A stretch of 64,000 nucleotides of DNA from Janthinobacterium rivuli (GTDB taxonomy: Bacteria; Pseudomonadota; Gammaproteobacteria; Burkholderiales; Burkholderiaceae_D), in NCBI RefSeq assembly GCF_029690045.1, contig NZ_CP121464.1:4340001-4404000 (forward strand). The letters run 5' to 3'. This document shows, one piece after another, positions 1 to 8,261 of this stretch. Position numbers and translations under genes: made by a program. Within the stretch, counting starts at the first letter, position 1. Each line of letters opens with the position of its first letter. The notes under the pieces were generated by a model. That model saw only the letters and a program-made list of their open reading frames with translations, ran no database searches and was not told the origin of the DNA.

Positions 1-207
1 GGCCACGTCCAGCCCCGCCAGCGGGCAGCAGCCGCGCAGGGAAAAGCTCACGGCCGCGCGCACTTGCTGGGCGAATGGCAGCATGTCCGGGTGCAGACGC
101 GCCGCCAGCAACTGCGGCGCGGTGCCGGTCGTGTCGAGCATGGCGGAAAGCTGCGCCAGCGAACGGCAAAAGATGGTGGCGGGATTGATGTGCATCGCGT
201 CCGTCAT
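1..207 (-). CDS. DUF1993 family protein, 5' part only
   Basis: Partial gene: it starts with ATG at 207 and runs off the left edge, leaving about 69 residues. The N-terminus has the typical DUF1993 (COG3812) layout: a leading helix (FCRSLAQLSAMLD), then ARLHPDMLPFAQQV, then a helix ending in CCPLAGLDV. DUF1993 proteins are small soluble helical proteins related to DinB-like folds; no reaction is established. The start codon overlaps the stop of the upstream gene (ATGA), so the two are probably translationally coupled. The family assignment rests on recognised motifs. Confidence 0.72.
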   Translation of the reverse strand, partial: MTDAMHINPATIFCRSLAQLSAMLDTTGTAPQLLAARLHPDMLPFAQQVRAAVSFSLRGCCPLAGLDVA

Positions 208-698
208 GCCAAGCCTTCCTGCGCGGCAACCGTCTTCAGCACGCGGATCAGCCGGCGTTCATGGCGGCCCACGGCGGCCCAATCCCAGGCGTCGGTCGGG
301 CCGAATGCCGGGTAATGGCGCTGCCATTTTTCCGCGCGCTTCTGCGAATTGACGCTCACATGCGAGTCCAGGCCCTTGCCGCTGGACAAGCGCAGGTACA
401 CGCGGATGACGCCCCAGCCTTCGCACACATAACGATACGTGAGGCCACCGCACTGGGCCGGGTCGAGCGCGATGCGGCGCGGGGCGAAGTGCCCGGCCAT
501 GTCCGGGTAATGCACGGCCAGGAGCACGTCGCTAGCCCCTTCCGCTTCCAGCCTGGCCGCATACGCGCACAGCTCGGCAGGCGAGTGGAAATGCAGCGTT
601 TCCCGTTCCGCCTCCGAATACACTTCTGCCACGGCCGCGCCGGGCTTGGCGAAGATTGCTTCGGCTATGGCCGCGATACCTGCTGTTGATAATCCCAC
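204..698 (-). CDS. hypothetical protein, 164 aa
   Basis: I do not recognise the family. It probably starts at GTG 698, with an AGG-rich stretch upstream. The protein is soluble, with no signal peptide or membrane segment, and mixed alpha/beta in character. The middle (LLAVHYPDMAGHFAPRRIAL) and the VCEGWGVIRVYLRL stretch look like paired strands. The end is basic. It overlaps the following DUF1993 gene by four bases, so the two probably form one transcription unit. The gene is supported by high-G+C codon structure and coupling to its neighbour. Confidence 0.6.
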   Translation of the reverse strand: MGLSTAGIAAIAEAIFAKPGAAVAEVYSEAERETLHFHSPAELCAYAARLEAEGASDVLLAVHYPDMAGHFAPRRIALDPAQCGGLTYRYVCEGWGVIRVYLRLSSGKGLDSHVSVNSQKRAEKWQRHYPAFGPTDAWDWAAVGRHERRLIRVLKTVAAQEGLA

Positions 699-757
699 TG
701 TGCCTGCCTTTCCTGTTGCCTGATGGTTACGCCATGCGCCGCCATCCTAGCATGGCG

Positions 758-1633
758 TCAGCGCCGGTGCCGGCTGAAAAATTCCCAGATGACTTCGTTC
801 GCATCGATGGCGCGCGTGGTCTTGCCGATAGGCAGGCCGATATTGAAGGCATCGGCGCCGGGCCACGTGTGGCCGCCGTCCTTGACAGTGAGCAAGGCCA
901 CCTGCTGCGCGCCATTGCCTTGCGCCATATGCGTCACTTGCGTATCGTCACCTGGCACGGCGGGGATCAGACGCGCCGGTGGCACGGCGCCGTCGATGCC
1001 GTTGTGCTTGCGCCAGTAATCGAAGGTGCCTTCGGCCGACAGGTAGCTGGCGGCCTTGCCCTCAAACAGCACGACCTTGTCGGCCGTGCCCTGTATCAAC
1101 AGCATGCCGACCTTGTCCGTTTTCTGGTGATGCTGCACCACGGGTTCCGGCATGGGCGCGCCCACCGAGGCGACGGCGGCGAACTGCTGCGGCAGCTCGG
1201 CCGCCAGGCGCAGGGCGAAGAAACCGCCGCGCGACAGGCCCGTCGCATACACGCGCTTGTCATCGATGCGGTAATCCTGCTTGAGTTTACTCAATATCGC
1301 TTGCGTAAAACCGACGTCGTCCGTGCCCGCCAGGTAATCCATGCCGAAACCCACGTTCCAGTCCTGTTTGATGCCTTGCGGATACACAACAATGAACTGG
1401 TGCCGCTCGGCCGTCCTGTTCATCTGCGTGTACAGCATTTGTTCCGCCATGCTCATGCCGCCGCCATGGAAATTGAAGACGACGGGAAAGGCTTGCTGCG
1501 GCTGGCTTTGGTAAGACTGCGGCGTGTAGACGATGTAGCGGCGCTTGTCTTCCTTGTGCTGCAACGATTGCACCTGGGCCAGCACGGGCGTGGACAGGCA
1601 GGACAGGAGCAACAGGCTGATGGCGATTTTCAT
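758..1633 (-). CDS. exported PHB-depolymerase-like esterase (LpqC/COG3509 type)
   Basis: This 291-aa alpha/beta hydrolase has a Sec signal peptide (MKIAISLLLLSCLSTPVLAQ), so it is periplasmic or secreted. After the signal it shows the family's oxyanion region FNFHGGG, a VVYPQG strand, the nucleophile elbow GLSRGG (Ser inside G-x-S-x-G) and a late histidine in GGHTWPG. These are the features of the esterase_phb/LpqC group, which hydrolyses short polyesters or ester-linked aromatic groups; the actual substrate cannot be read from the sequence. It starts 72 bases after the two-component genes on the same strand, but no shared promoter is obvious. Confidence 0.85.
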   Translation of the reverse strand: MKIAISLLLLSCLSTPVLAQVQSLQHKEDKRRYIVYTPQSYQSQPQQAFPVVFNFHGGGMSMAEQMLYTQMNRTAERHQFIVVYPQGIKQDWNVGFGMDYLAGTDDVGFTQAILSKLKQDYRIDDKRVYATGLSRGGFFALRLAAELPQQFAAVASVGAPMPEPVVQHHQKTDKVGMLLIQGTADKVVLFEGKAASYLSAEGTFDYWRKHNGIDGAVPPARLIPAVPGDDTQVTHMAQGNGAQQVALLTVKDGGHTWPGADAFNIGLPIGKTTRAIDANEVIWEFFSRHRR

Positions 1634-1705
1634 GGGCTTCCCTTCAAGTCAAAGAGCAGCCAGCATAAGCAGGGGCAGGTGAAATCGCGGTGAAATCCGC
1701 TGACT

Positions 1706-2929
1706 TTATGGCGCCGGAGCAGGAACGATGGCGACACGGTAGCGCGTCGCGCCGGGGTGAAAAACAATGTCCCAGCACATGGCTTGTGCCAGGCGCAGCA
1801 GCAGGTTCTGGCCATGCGCGAAACCGTGGATGCGCCGAGGCTGTCCCGGCGACACGGTATTGTCAATGCTCAGACAACCTTGCGCAAACGCAATGCTGAT
1901 GCGGCAATCGGGACCGCCATGGAACAGGGCATTCGCCAGGCAATTATTGATGAGCAACATGACCAGCTGCGGGTTAGCAACCACGTCCAGCCGCTCGGGC
2001 AAGTCCAGGGTCAGCAGGCTGGCATCCCAGGGATGCTCGTCGAGCAGGCGCAGCAGGCATTGTTCTATGCAGCCGCGCAATTCCACCGCTACGCCCGGCA
2101 ACTGTTCCGCCCGTGCCAGCGCGAACAGCACGTCGATGGTGGCGCGCATTTCGTCCGTGGATTGCCGCAGCTGCGCCTGCTCCTGCCCGCCCAGGGGCTG
2201 TGCGTTGGCCAGCGCCAGGGTGTTGTGCATCAAGGTCAGCGGCGTGCGCAATTCATGGCTGACGTCGCGGGTGAATGCCTGTTCGCGCTGCAACACCGCC
2301 TGCAGTTCGGCAAAGGTGGTTTCCAGGCGGCGCGCCAGGAAACCGATCTCGTCGGGGCGGTCGCGCTCGCTGAAATGGACGGCGCTGCCGGGCGCCAGTT
2401 GGCGCGCTTCCTGGGCCAGGCGCTGCAAGGGCAGCACCAGGCGCCGCGCCAGCCAGTACGCCAGCAGCAAGGCCAGGGCGATCAGCGTCAAGGCCACGCC
2501 AGCGACGACACCTCCCACTTCCCGCGCCAGGCGCGACACGACCAGCACGGGCGCCACGTCGGCCAGCAGATAGCTGCGCTGGGGCTTGCCAGCGGCAACG
2601 AGATCCAGCGCCAGTACATGATAATGCTGGCCCGTCTCGGTAAACACTTCGCCGCGCGGGGCAGACGGCGGCACTTGCGCACGCACTGCTTGAGGCAAGT
2701 CAAGGTAACTGCCATAAACCGTGATGAGGTCGCTGCCCGAAGGCGTAAGCTTGCCGTGCTGCTGCCAGCGCATGCCGACGGCCGCCGCTTCGCGCTCGAG
2801 CAGGCGCTGCACCAGCATGTCTTCCGTCACGTAGGCAATCACCAGCGCCAGGCCCGTGTAGCACAGGCACAGCAGGATGGTGAAGCCGGCCAGCGCCGCG
2901 AACAAACGCTGCCGGATTGACTTAGCCAT
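1706..2929 (-). CDS. membrane sensor histidine kinase
   Basis: This is a 407-aa OmpR-partner kinase. There is an N-terminal membrane segment (LFAALAGFTILLCLCYTGLA), a periplasmic loop of about 120 residues, a second membrane segment (VVAGVALTLIALALLLAYW) and a HAMP region. The H-box is DVSHELRTPL and the N-box-like motif is NNCLANALFHGG. The ATPase domain is short and lacks an obvious DxGxG G1 box (SIDNTVSPGQ is at that place), so the nucleotide lid looks reduced. The start at 2929 is chosen because ATGGCTAA overlaps the response-regulator stop; an upstream start at 2953 is possible. The signal sensed is unknown. Confidence 0.88.
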   Translation of the reverse strand: MAKSIRQRLFAALAGFTILLCLCYTGLALVIAYVTEDMLVQRLLEREAAAVGMRWQQHGKLTPSGSDLITVYGSYLDLPQAVRAQVPPSAPRGEVFTETGQHYHVLALDLVAAGKPQRSYLLADVAPVLVVSRLAREVGGVVAGVALTLIALALLLAYWLARRLVLPLQRLAQEARQLAPGSAVHFSERDRPDEIGFLARRLETTFAELQAVLQREQAFTRDVSHELRTPLTLMHNTLALANAQPLGGQEQAQLRQSTDEMRATIDVLFALARAEQLPGVAVELRGCIEQCLLRLLDEHPWDASLLTLDLPERLDVVANPQLVMLLINNCLANALFHGGPDCRISIAFAQGCLSIDNTVSPGQPRRIHGFAHGQNLLLRLAQAMCWDIVFHPGATRYRVAIVPAPAP

Positions 2930-3635
2930 CGCTGGCCGCCGCATCGAAGGCAAGGCGGTAGCCCAGCTGCGGTATGGTCACCAGCACGCCTGCCGCGCCA
3001 GCCCCGCCAACCAGCTCCAATTGCTTGCGCAGCGCGTAGATGTGCGATTTCAGGGCGTCGCTGTCGGGCGGCTGGCTGCCCCACAGCTGTTGCAGCAAGG
3101 CCGAGCGCGAGACGGCGTGCGGATGCTCGCGGCACAGCAGCAGCAATATCTTGAAACCCGTCTGCGTCAGTTGCAGCGGTACGTCGCCGAGCAAGGCGCG
3201 CCCTGCGCGCGTCTGCAAGGTAAAGGGACCCACGCGCATTTCCTGGCGCACATGCAGCTGCTGCCGGCGCGCCAGCGCTTCGCAGCGCAAGGCCACTTCG
3301 CGCAAGTCGAACGGCTTGGTCAGGTAATCGTCGGCGCCATCGCGAAAACCGCGCGCCTTGTCTTCATAAGAGTCGCGCGCCGTCAGCATCAAAATCGGCA
3401 CATTGCTGGGCGCCCCCGCCTTGATGGCGCGGCACACTTGCAAGCCATCGAGGTCAGGCAGGTTCAGGTCCAGCAGCACCACGTCATAGCTGTTGCGCGT
3501 GGCCAGCTGCACGGCCAGCGCGCCCGTGCCCGCATGGTCCGTCTGCCAGCCCAGGCCGTCGAGGAAGTCGAGCACCTGGCGCGCGATGGCCAGGTGGTCT
3601 TCCACCAGCAGTATGCTCAAGGAAAGTTTATTCAT
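2922..3635 (-). CDS. OmpR-family response regulator
   Basis: A 237-aa receiver plus winged-helix DNA-binding protein. The receiver shows the acidic start (VEDH), the phosphoacceptor Asp in VLLDLNLPDLDG, the switch Thr in LMLTARDS and Lys in YLTKPFDL. The C-terminal domain (about 125-230) has the OmpR/PhoB order ending in a LVTIPQLGYRLAF hairpin. ATG 3635 lies in TGATG with the stop of the upstream acetyltransferase; GTG 3638 is the alternative. It is the cognate partner of the overlapping kinase. The targets are not evident. Confidence 0.92.
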   Translation of the reverse strand: MNKLSLSILLVEDHLAIARQVLDFLDGLGWQTDHAGTGALAVQLATRNSYDVVLLDLNLPDLDGLQVCRAIKAGAPSNVPILMLTARDSYEDKARGFRDGADDYLTKPFDLREVALRCEALARRQQLHVRQEMRVGPFTLQTRAGRALLGDVPLQLTQTGFKILLLLCREHPHAVSRSALLQQLWGSQPPDSDALKSHIYALRKQLELVGGAGAAGVLVTIPQLGYRLAFDAAASDG

Positions 3636-4171
3636 CACACGCCGGCGATGCGTGCATACAGCCAGAAATTGCCGGATCTTCCGCGAATTTGCCGGTAGCA
3701 GCGCAGATAGCCTTCCCGCTCGAAAGCGCAGCGTTCCAGCACGCGGATCGAACGTTCATTGCTATCGAGCACAGTTGCCTGAATGCGCAGGAAACCCAGG
3801 CGCTGGAAGCCCCACTCCACGACGGTCGCGGCGAGGGACGCGGCCACGCCCTGCCCCCAGACGGCGGGCGCCAGGTCGTAGGCGATTTCGGCCGTGCGAT
3901 GCTGCGGGGAAATGGCATTGAAGCCGATCGTGCCCACCAGCCGGCCCCCCTCGCGCAGCACGACGGCCAGGCGGATGGAGGAAGACGCTTCGGCCGATGC
4001 GTAATCATCGAAATTGGCCTGCAGATCGTCGACGCAACGCAAGTTCCAGCTCGTGTGTTCCACGACAGCAGGGTCGGCCAGGTAGGCATACCAGGCGGGC
4101 GCGTCGCGTCGTTCCAGGTGGCGCAAGGTCACCAGTGGATGGCCGGAAACGGGTAAATCAACAACTTTCAT
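3635..4171 (-). CDS. GNAT N-acetyltransferase (RimJ/RimL-like)
   Basis: The 178-aa protein has the Acetyltransf_3 layout: an N-terminal LRHLERRDAPAWYAYLADP stretch, a central V-GTIGFN strand, EIAYDLAPAVWGQGVAASL (motif A, the acetyl-CoA pyrophosphate loop variant GQGVA), and LDSNERSIRVLERCAFEREGYLR (motif B). This family acetylates protein N-termini or small amines; the substrate is unknown. It is followed without a gap by the two-component pair and preceded 15 bases away by an SMI1/KNR4 gene. All five genes are probably co-transcribed. Confidence 0.85.
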   Translation of the reverse strand: MKVVDLPVSGHPLVTLRHLERRDAPAWYAYLADPAVVEHTSWNLRCVDDLQANFDDYASAEASSSIRLAVVLREGGRLVGTIGFNAISPQHRTAEIAYDLAPAVWGQGVAASLAATVVEWGFQRLGFLRIQATVLDSNERSIRVLERCAFEREGYLRCYRQIRGRSGNFWLYARIAGV

Positions 4172-4186
4172 TGCTTTGCATCCTCC

Positions 4187-4534
4187 TCAGGCGAGCGGGC
4201 AATCGGCGGCCAGCCAGGATGCGAAATCATCGGCGGCCAGCTCGAAATCGTCGCGCTGCATCGAGCCATGCCCCACCAGGTAGACGGCACGGTCGGCGCC
4301 ATCGAGTGCCAGCATGACGGCGCGCCCGCCGCTGTCGTCGCCGATGGTCATGTAGCCGGGGCAAAATTGCTGCGTCTCATACGTTTCATTGCGTTCCCGC
4401 AAGCTTTCCACGCCATACAGCACTACCTGCTCGCCGCGCATCTCCTCTTGCCAGTCGTCGAGAAAGCGCCGGTAGTGCGCCGGCAAGGCGTGGCCCAGCC
4501 AGCGCTCGAGCGCTTCGACTTCCTGCTGGCTCAC
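4187..4534 (-). CDS. SMI1/KNR4 (SUKH) family protein
   Basis: The 115-aa protein begins with EVEALERWLGHALPAHYRRFL and continues to MTIGDDSGGRAVML and a GSMQRDDFELAADDFASWL end, the signature order of SUKH-1 domains. Many SUKH proteins are immunity proteins against contact-dependent toxins; stand-alone copies also occur without a toxin. GTG 4534 is preferred because it forms a GTGA overlap with the upstream acetyltransferase stop; an ATG at 4561 would overlap by 31 bases. No nuclease or Rhs toxin lies nearby, so an immunity role is not supported by context. Confidence 0.78.
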   Translation of the reverse strand: MSQQEVEALERWLGHALPAHYRRFLDDWQEEMRGEQVVLYGVESLRERNETYETQQFCPGYMTIGDDSGGRAVMLALDGADRAVYLVGHGSMQRDDFELAADDFASWLAADCPLA

Positions 4535-5094
4535 GCGGCGCCCTTGCGCCGCGCTTCCCACGTACGCCGCAGCAAGCCGTACAGGGCCGAGTCGCTGACG
4601 TGGCCGCCGACGATCCAGCGTTCAGGCAAAAAACCTTCCCTGTTGAAACCCTGGCGTTCCAGGGCGCTGGCCGAGCCGGCGTTGAGCGGGTCGATATCGG
4701 CTTCCAGGCGGTTCAGGTCGCGTTCGATGAACGCGTATTCCAGCAGCGCCGACAAGGCTTCGTGCATATAGCCCTTGCCCCAGTACGGACGGCCCAGCGC
4801 GTAGCCGATTTCGGCGCGGCGGTTCTGGCGGTGTTCGGAAAACAGGCTGCAGCTGCCCAGGTATTCGCCCGTCGCCTTCAGCTCGACGGCGAAGCGGAAG
4901 AATTCCTCTTTCTCGAAAGCGGCGCTGTCCTCGGCGATCTGACGCGCGGCGCGGCTGGCATCGGTCCACGGCGGTTCGCTGAAATAGCGCATCACTTCGG
5001 GATCGGCATGCACGGCGAACAGGGCCGCCTCATCCGATGGCTGCGGCTTGCGCAGGATCAGGCGTTCAGTGGTGAGGGTTTTCGTGTAGGCCAT
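4531..5094 (-). CDS. GNAT N-acetyltransferase (RimJ/RimL-like)
   Basis: The 187-aa protein has TERLILRKPQPSDEAALFAVHADPEVMRYFSEPPW at the N-terminus, which is characteristic of RimJ/RimL-type acetyltransferases. It continues with EIGYALGRPYWGKGYMHEAL (acetyl-CoA loop GKGYM) and DPLNAGSASALERQGFNREG. It is a different subgroup from the acetyltransferase at 3635-4171. It is the first gene of the minus-strand run down to the histidine kinase. The region upstream (5095-5187) is AT-rich and is shared with the divergent diguanylate cyclase gene. Confidence 0.88.
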   Translation of the reverse strand: MAYTKTLTTERLILRKPQPSDEAALFAVHADPEVMRYFSEPPWTDASRAARQIAEDSAAFEKEEFFRFAVELKATGEYLGSCSLFSEHRQNRRAEIGYALGRPYWGKGYMHEALSALLEYAFIERDLNRLEADIDPLNAGSASALERQGFNREGFLPERWIVGGHVSDSALYGLLRRTWEARRKGAA

Positions 5095-5187
5095 GCAACT
5101 CCAATCCAGGGTTCAAAAGGGGTGATGCTTATTATTCCATGCAACTATAACGATGTGGCAATTTTGTGATGCTGCTTTTAATGTACT

Positions 5188-6819
5188 ATGGCAATATTTT
5201 CGACCATATCATTGATGCAACTTCATGATTCGCCTATGCACGCAGTAAAGGACGCAGCACCTACCGACGCCATCGCGGCGCAGCCCGAGGTCTTGAGCCG
5301 GCACAAGCGGCCGGTGATCGTCTGGGCCAGCATCGCCTTCTTTTGCATGTGCGCCATGCTGCTAGGCATGACCATCTGGATCGTCTGGTCTTCGCATGCG
5401 GTCCGCCTGCGCGAGGCCAGCACGGCGACGGAAAACATGGCGCGCGGCCTGGCGACGCAAGCGTACATGGAACTGGAAATTGCCGATGCGATGCTGGAAG
5501 ATATTAGCGAGCACATCCGCAACGAAGGCAATAATGACGCGACCGGCGAACGGCTGCAATCGCATCTGCAGCAGCTATCGAAAAATATCGTGGAAATTGC
5601 CGGCGTCTTCATTTTCGACAGCCGCGGAGACTGGCTGGCCAGCTCGTCCGGCGCCGGGCAGGACGGCAACAATGCGGACCGCGATTACTTTACGTATCAC
5701 CAGACGCATGCGCAGCTGGGCAGCCGCATCAGCGCGCCCGTGCGCAGCAAATCAAGCGGACAATGGGTCTTGCCCGTGTCGCGCCGGGTGGAATTAGCGG
5801 ACGGCTCCTTTGCCGGCGTGGTGCTGGTCACCCTGGGGCTCGCCTCTTTCGAACGCATCTACGATAGCCTCAACCTTGGCAAAACGGGCACGGCGTTCTT
5901 TGCTCTCGACGACGGCACCTTGATCTACCGCCGGCCGTTCCAGCCCAATGTCATCGGCATGGATATTTCGTCGGGCGCACTCTTGCGCGCCTACCGCGAA
6001 AAAGGGCCGGTGGGCACGGCCATGATGACGGCAAAGGTGGACGAAATCGAGCGGCTGTACAGCTATCGCCATCTGGAACGCTTTCCCGTCATCGTGGCGG
6101 CAGGCTTGTCGAAGGAAGACATCTTCGCCGAGTGGCAGCGCTTGAGCATGCAAATCGTGCTGGCGTCGCTGGCGGCGGGGGCGGCGCTGATCTACCTGTT
6201 CCGCAAGCTGATGCGGCAGATTGCCGTACGCGACCGTATCGAAGCGAGCCTGCGCGTGGCCACGACGGAGCTGCGGCACGCCAACGCCGACCTGGCCGCG
6301 CGGGCGGCGCAGGACGGCTTGACGGGGCTGGCCAACCGCCGCTGTTTCGACGAGACCCTGGCGCATGAACTCAAGCGCGCCCAGCGCAGCGGGCACGCGG
6401 TATCGCTGATCATGCTCGACGTGGATTTCTTCAAGAAATTCAACGATCAATATGGCCACGTGGCGGGCGACGCATGCCTGCAGGCGGTTTCCGGCGCCGT
6501 GGCGCGCAGCGTCGGCCGGGCCGAAGACCTGGCGGCCCGCTACGGCGGCGAAGAGTTCGCCGTCATCATGCCTGGCACCGGCGCGGCGGGCGCGCTGGAA
6601 GTCGCGCAAGCCATCCGGGCAGCCGTGGAAGCGCTGCAAATCCCCCACGCGGCCAGCGCGAACGGTGTCGTGACCGTCAGCCTGGGCGTGGCCACGCTGC
6701 AGCCCGGCCAAGACCGCCCCACGGAGAGCAGCGAGCTGATACGCGAAGCCGATGCCTTGCTGTACCAGTCGAAAAACACGGGCCGCAACCGCGTCAGCAG
6801 CGGCGAAACCGTAGCATGA
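5188..6819 (+). CDS. membrane diguanylate cyclase with Cache sensor
   Basis: A 543-aa protein. It has a membrane segment at about 45-68 (VIVWASIAFFCMCAMLLGMT), a periplasmic double-Cache region to about 320 and a second membrane segment (VLASLAAGAALIYLFRKL). The C-terminal GGDEF domain follows, with active site RYGGEEF and a product-inhibition I-site RAED five residues before it. It should make cyclic di-GMP in response to a periplasmic ligand. No good ribosome-binding site precedes ATG 5188; in-frame ATGs at 5215 and 5236 are alternatives. The stop overlaps the start of the next gene (ATGA), suggesting coupling. Confidence 0.9.
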   Translation: MAIFSTISLMQLHDSPMHAVKDAAPTDAIAAQPEVLSRHKRPVIVWASIAFFCMCAMLLGMTIWIVWSSHAVRLREASTATENMARGLATQAYMELEIADAMLEDISEHIRNEGNNDATGERLQSHLQQLSKNIVEIAGVFIFDSRGDWLASSSGAGQDGNNADRDYFTYHQTHAQLGSRISAPVRSKSSGQWVLPVSRRVELADGSFAGVVLVTLGLASFERIYDSLNLGKTGTAFFALDDGTLIYRRPFQPNVIGMDISSGALLRAYREKGPVGTAMMTAKVDEIERLYSYRHLERFPVIVAAGLSKEDIFAEWQRLSMQIVLASLAAGAALIYLFRKLMRQIAVRDRIEASLRVATTELRHANADLAARAAQDGLTGLANRRCFDETLAHELKRAQRSGHAVSLIMLDVDFFKKFNDQYGHVAGDACLQAVSGAVARSVGRAEDLAARYGGEEFAVIMPGTGAAGALEVAQAIRAAVEALQIPHAASANGVVTVSLGVATLQPGQDRPTESSELIREADALLYQSKNTGRNRVSSGETVA

Positions 6820-7589
6820 GGCCAATCTTGTCCAGGAAAAAAATCACCCTCACCATGCCGGTCGCCATCATCGCACTGGCCGTCTGGCTGGGCTTGAGCA
6901 TGGGCGGCCGCTGGCTGGAAGCGGCCGGCTACGCCTTGCCGGGCGCCGCCGTCACCGGCCGTATCGGCCTGTCGTGGGCGCTGGCCGCCCTGTTCGCGCT
7001 GGCGCTGCTGCTGGCGTCAAGCCGGCCGCGCGCAGCGGGCCTGTGCGCGCCGCAGCCATGGAAAACCGTGTGGCTCGTCTCGCCGCCCCTGCTGTATGCG
7101 CTGCTGATGCTGTTGCTGGCCTGGGCCGGCGGCTGGCCGCAGCCGCGCGTGCTGCTGATCGTCGCTGGCAATGCGGCGCTGGTGGCCATCTCGGAAGAAC
7201 TGATGTTCCGCGCCATCTTGCTGCAGGGCATGCTGGACCGCTACGCCGTCTGGCCGGCCGTCCTGATGTCCTCGGCGCTGTTCGGCCTGGCCCATACGGC
7301 CAACGGCCTGGCCACGGGCGACGTCAGCGGCGCCTTGTGGCAAGCCGTGGCCGCCACCCTGCAGGGCGTCGGCTATGCGGCCATCCGCCTGCGCACCCGC
7401 TCCATCTGGCCGATGGTGCTCGTGCATGGCCTGTGGGATTACGCGCTGGTGACGGCCACCTTGCCCAACCCGGCCGAAGACGGCGCGTCCATCTTGCCGT
7501 ACATCGCCCTGCTGGCCGTGCTGCCCTTGTGCCTGTACGGGGTCTACTTGCTGCGGCCCAGCCAGCGGGCGGCCTTGTTGCAAGCATAA
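6816..7589 (+). CDS. CPBP (Abi/Rce1-type) intramembrane protease
   Basis: A 257-aa multi-pass membrane protein. It carries the three CPBP motifs in order: SEELMFRAILL (EExxxR), FGLAHTANG (FxxxH) and LVHGLWDY (HxxxD/N-like). Family members are glutamate-dependent intramembrane endopeptidases, or in some bacteria bacteriocin-immunity or scaffold proteins. ATG 6816 overlaps the diguanylate cyclase stop. The open frame extends far upstream inside that gene, but only this start makes biological sense and gives a clean first transmembrane helix. Confidence 0.87.
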   Translation: MRPILSRKKITLTMPVAIIALAVWLGLSMGGRWLEAAGYALPGAAVTGRIGLSWALAALFALALLLASSRPRAAGLCAPQPWKTVWLVSPPLLYALLMLLLAWAGGWPQPRVLLIVAGNAALVAISEELMFRAILLQGMLDRYAVWPAVLMSSALFGLAHTANGLATGDVSGALWQAVAATLQGVGYAAIRLRTRSIWPMVLVHGLWDYALVTATLPNPAEDGASILPYIALLAVLPLCLYGVYLLRPSQRAALLQA

Positions 7590-7598
7590 GGAATCTGC

Positions 7599-8261
7599 AT
7601 GGCGTTTTTTTCACGTGACTACGAGGTCTTCCTGCTGCTGGCCGCGCCCGGTGCAACGCCGCTCTGGGATGCGGAACAATGGACGCCGTTTGCCGCCAGC
7701 CTCGATGGTCTGATCGCGCAAGCCAGCACGCGGGGCAAGGCCGGCGTACGCAGCCATCAATACAATCCCAAGGGCAAACCGATTGCCTTTGGCCGTCTGG
7801 GCTGGGACGGCAAATCGCACGCCAGGTGGACGCACACGCCGGAAACGACGGAAGCGCGCTTCATGAGCCTGGAAGCCTGGGCGCCATCGTGGACGACCTG
7901 CGAAAAAGACGACCAGGCGCCCGATCTGTTCCTCGCCCTGGCCAATGAATCGCTGCTGGGCCGGGAGGGCAAGACATTGCAGTTCAGCCAGCGCCTGGTG
8001 TGCGCCATCGCCACGGACATGGGAACGGATGCGGCCGCCGCCCTGCGCCTATCCCTGGCGCAACTGGCTGCGCAGCAAGCCGCCGTCGTCTTCGCCCGCA
8101 CGCAACGCCAGTGGGGCCGCGCCGCGTATGGCGGTTTCACGGGCGCCATCCAGGATATGCTGATCGGCGGCCTGTTCCAGCCCGGTGACCCGCATGCGCG
8201 GCCGCTCGATGCGGCCACGTTCCGCGAGCCGTGGGAAAGGCTGGCGCCAGCCTCCGCTTAA
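7599..8261 (+). CDS. hypothetical protein, 220 aa
   Basis: I do not recognise the family. The protein is soluble with no signal. The first 120 residues alternate short strands and tryptophan-containing segments (LGWDGKSHARWTHTP, LEAWAPSWTTCEKDD). A helical Ala-rich stretch follows (AAALRLSLAQLAAQQAAVVFARTQ). It begins nine bases after the CPBP stop with a plausible AAGGAA ribosome-binding site, so it probably belongs to the same transcript as the cyclase and protease. Its end overlaps the convergent alpha-hydroxy-acid dehydrogenase gene by four bases. Confidence 0.68.
   Translation: MAFFSRDYEVFLLLAAPGATPLWDAEQWTPFAASLDGLIAQASTRGKAGVRSHQYNPKGKPIAFGRLGWDGKSHARWTHTPETTEARFMSLEAWAPSWTTCEKDDQAPDLFLALANESLLGREGKTLQFSQRLVCAIATDMGTDAAAALRLSLAQLAAQQAAVVFARTQRQWGRAAYGGFTGAIQDMLIGGLFQPGDPHARPLDAATFREPWERLAPASA

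Noticed and set aside
4187..4534. SMI1/KNR4 gene considered as an immunity gene of a contact-dependent toxin system
   Set aside because: No toxin, Rhs, CdiA or type VI gene lies nearby; the neighbours are acetyltransferases and a two-component pair.
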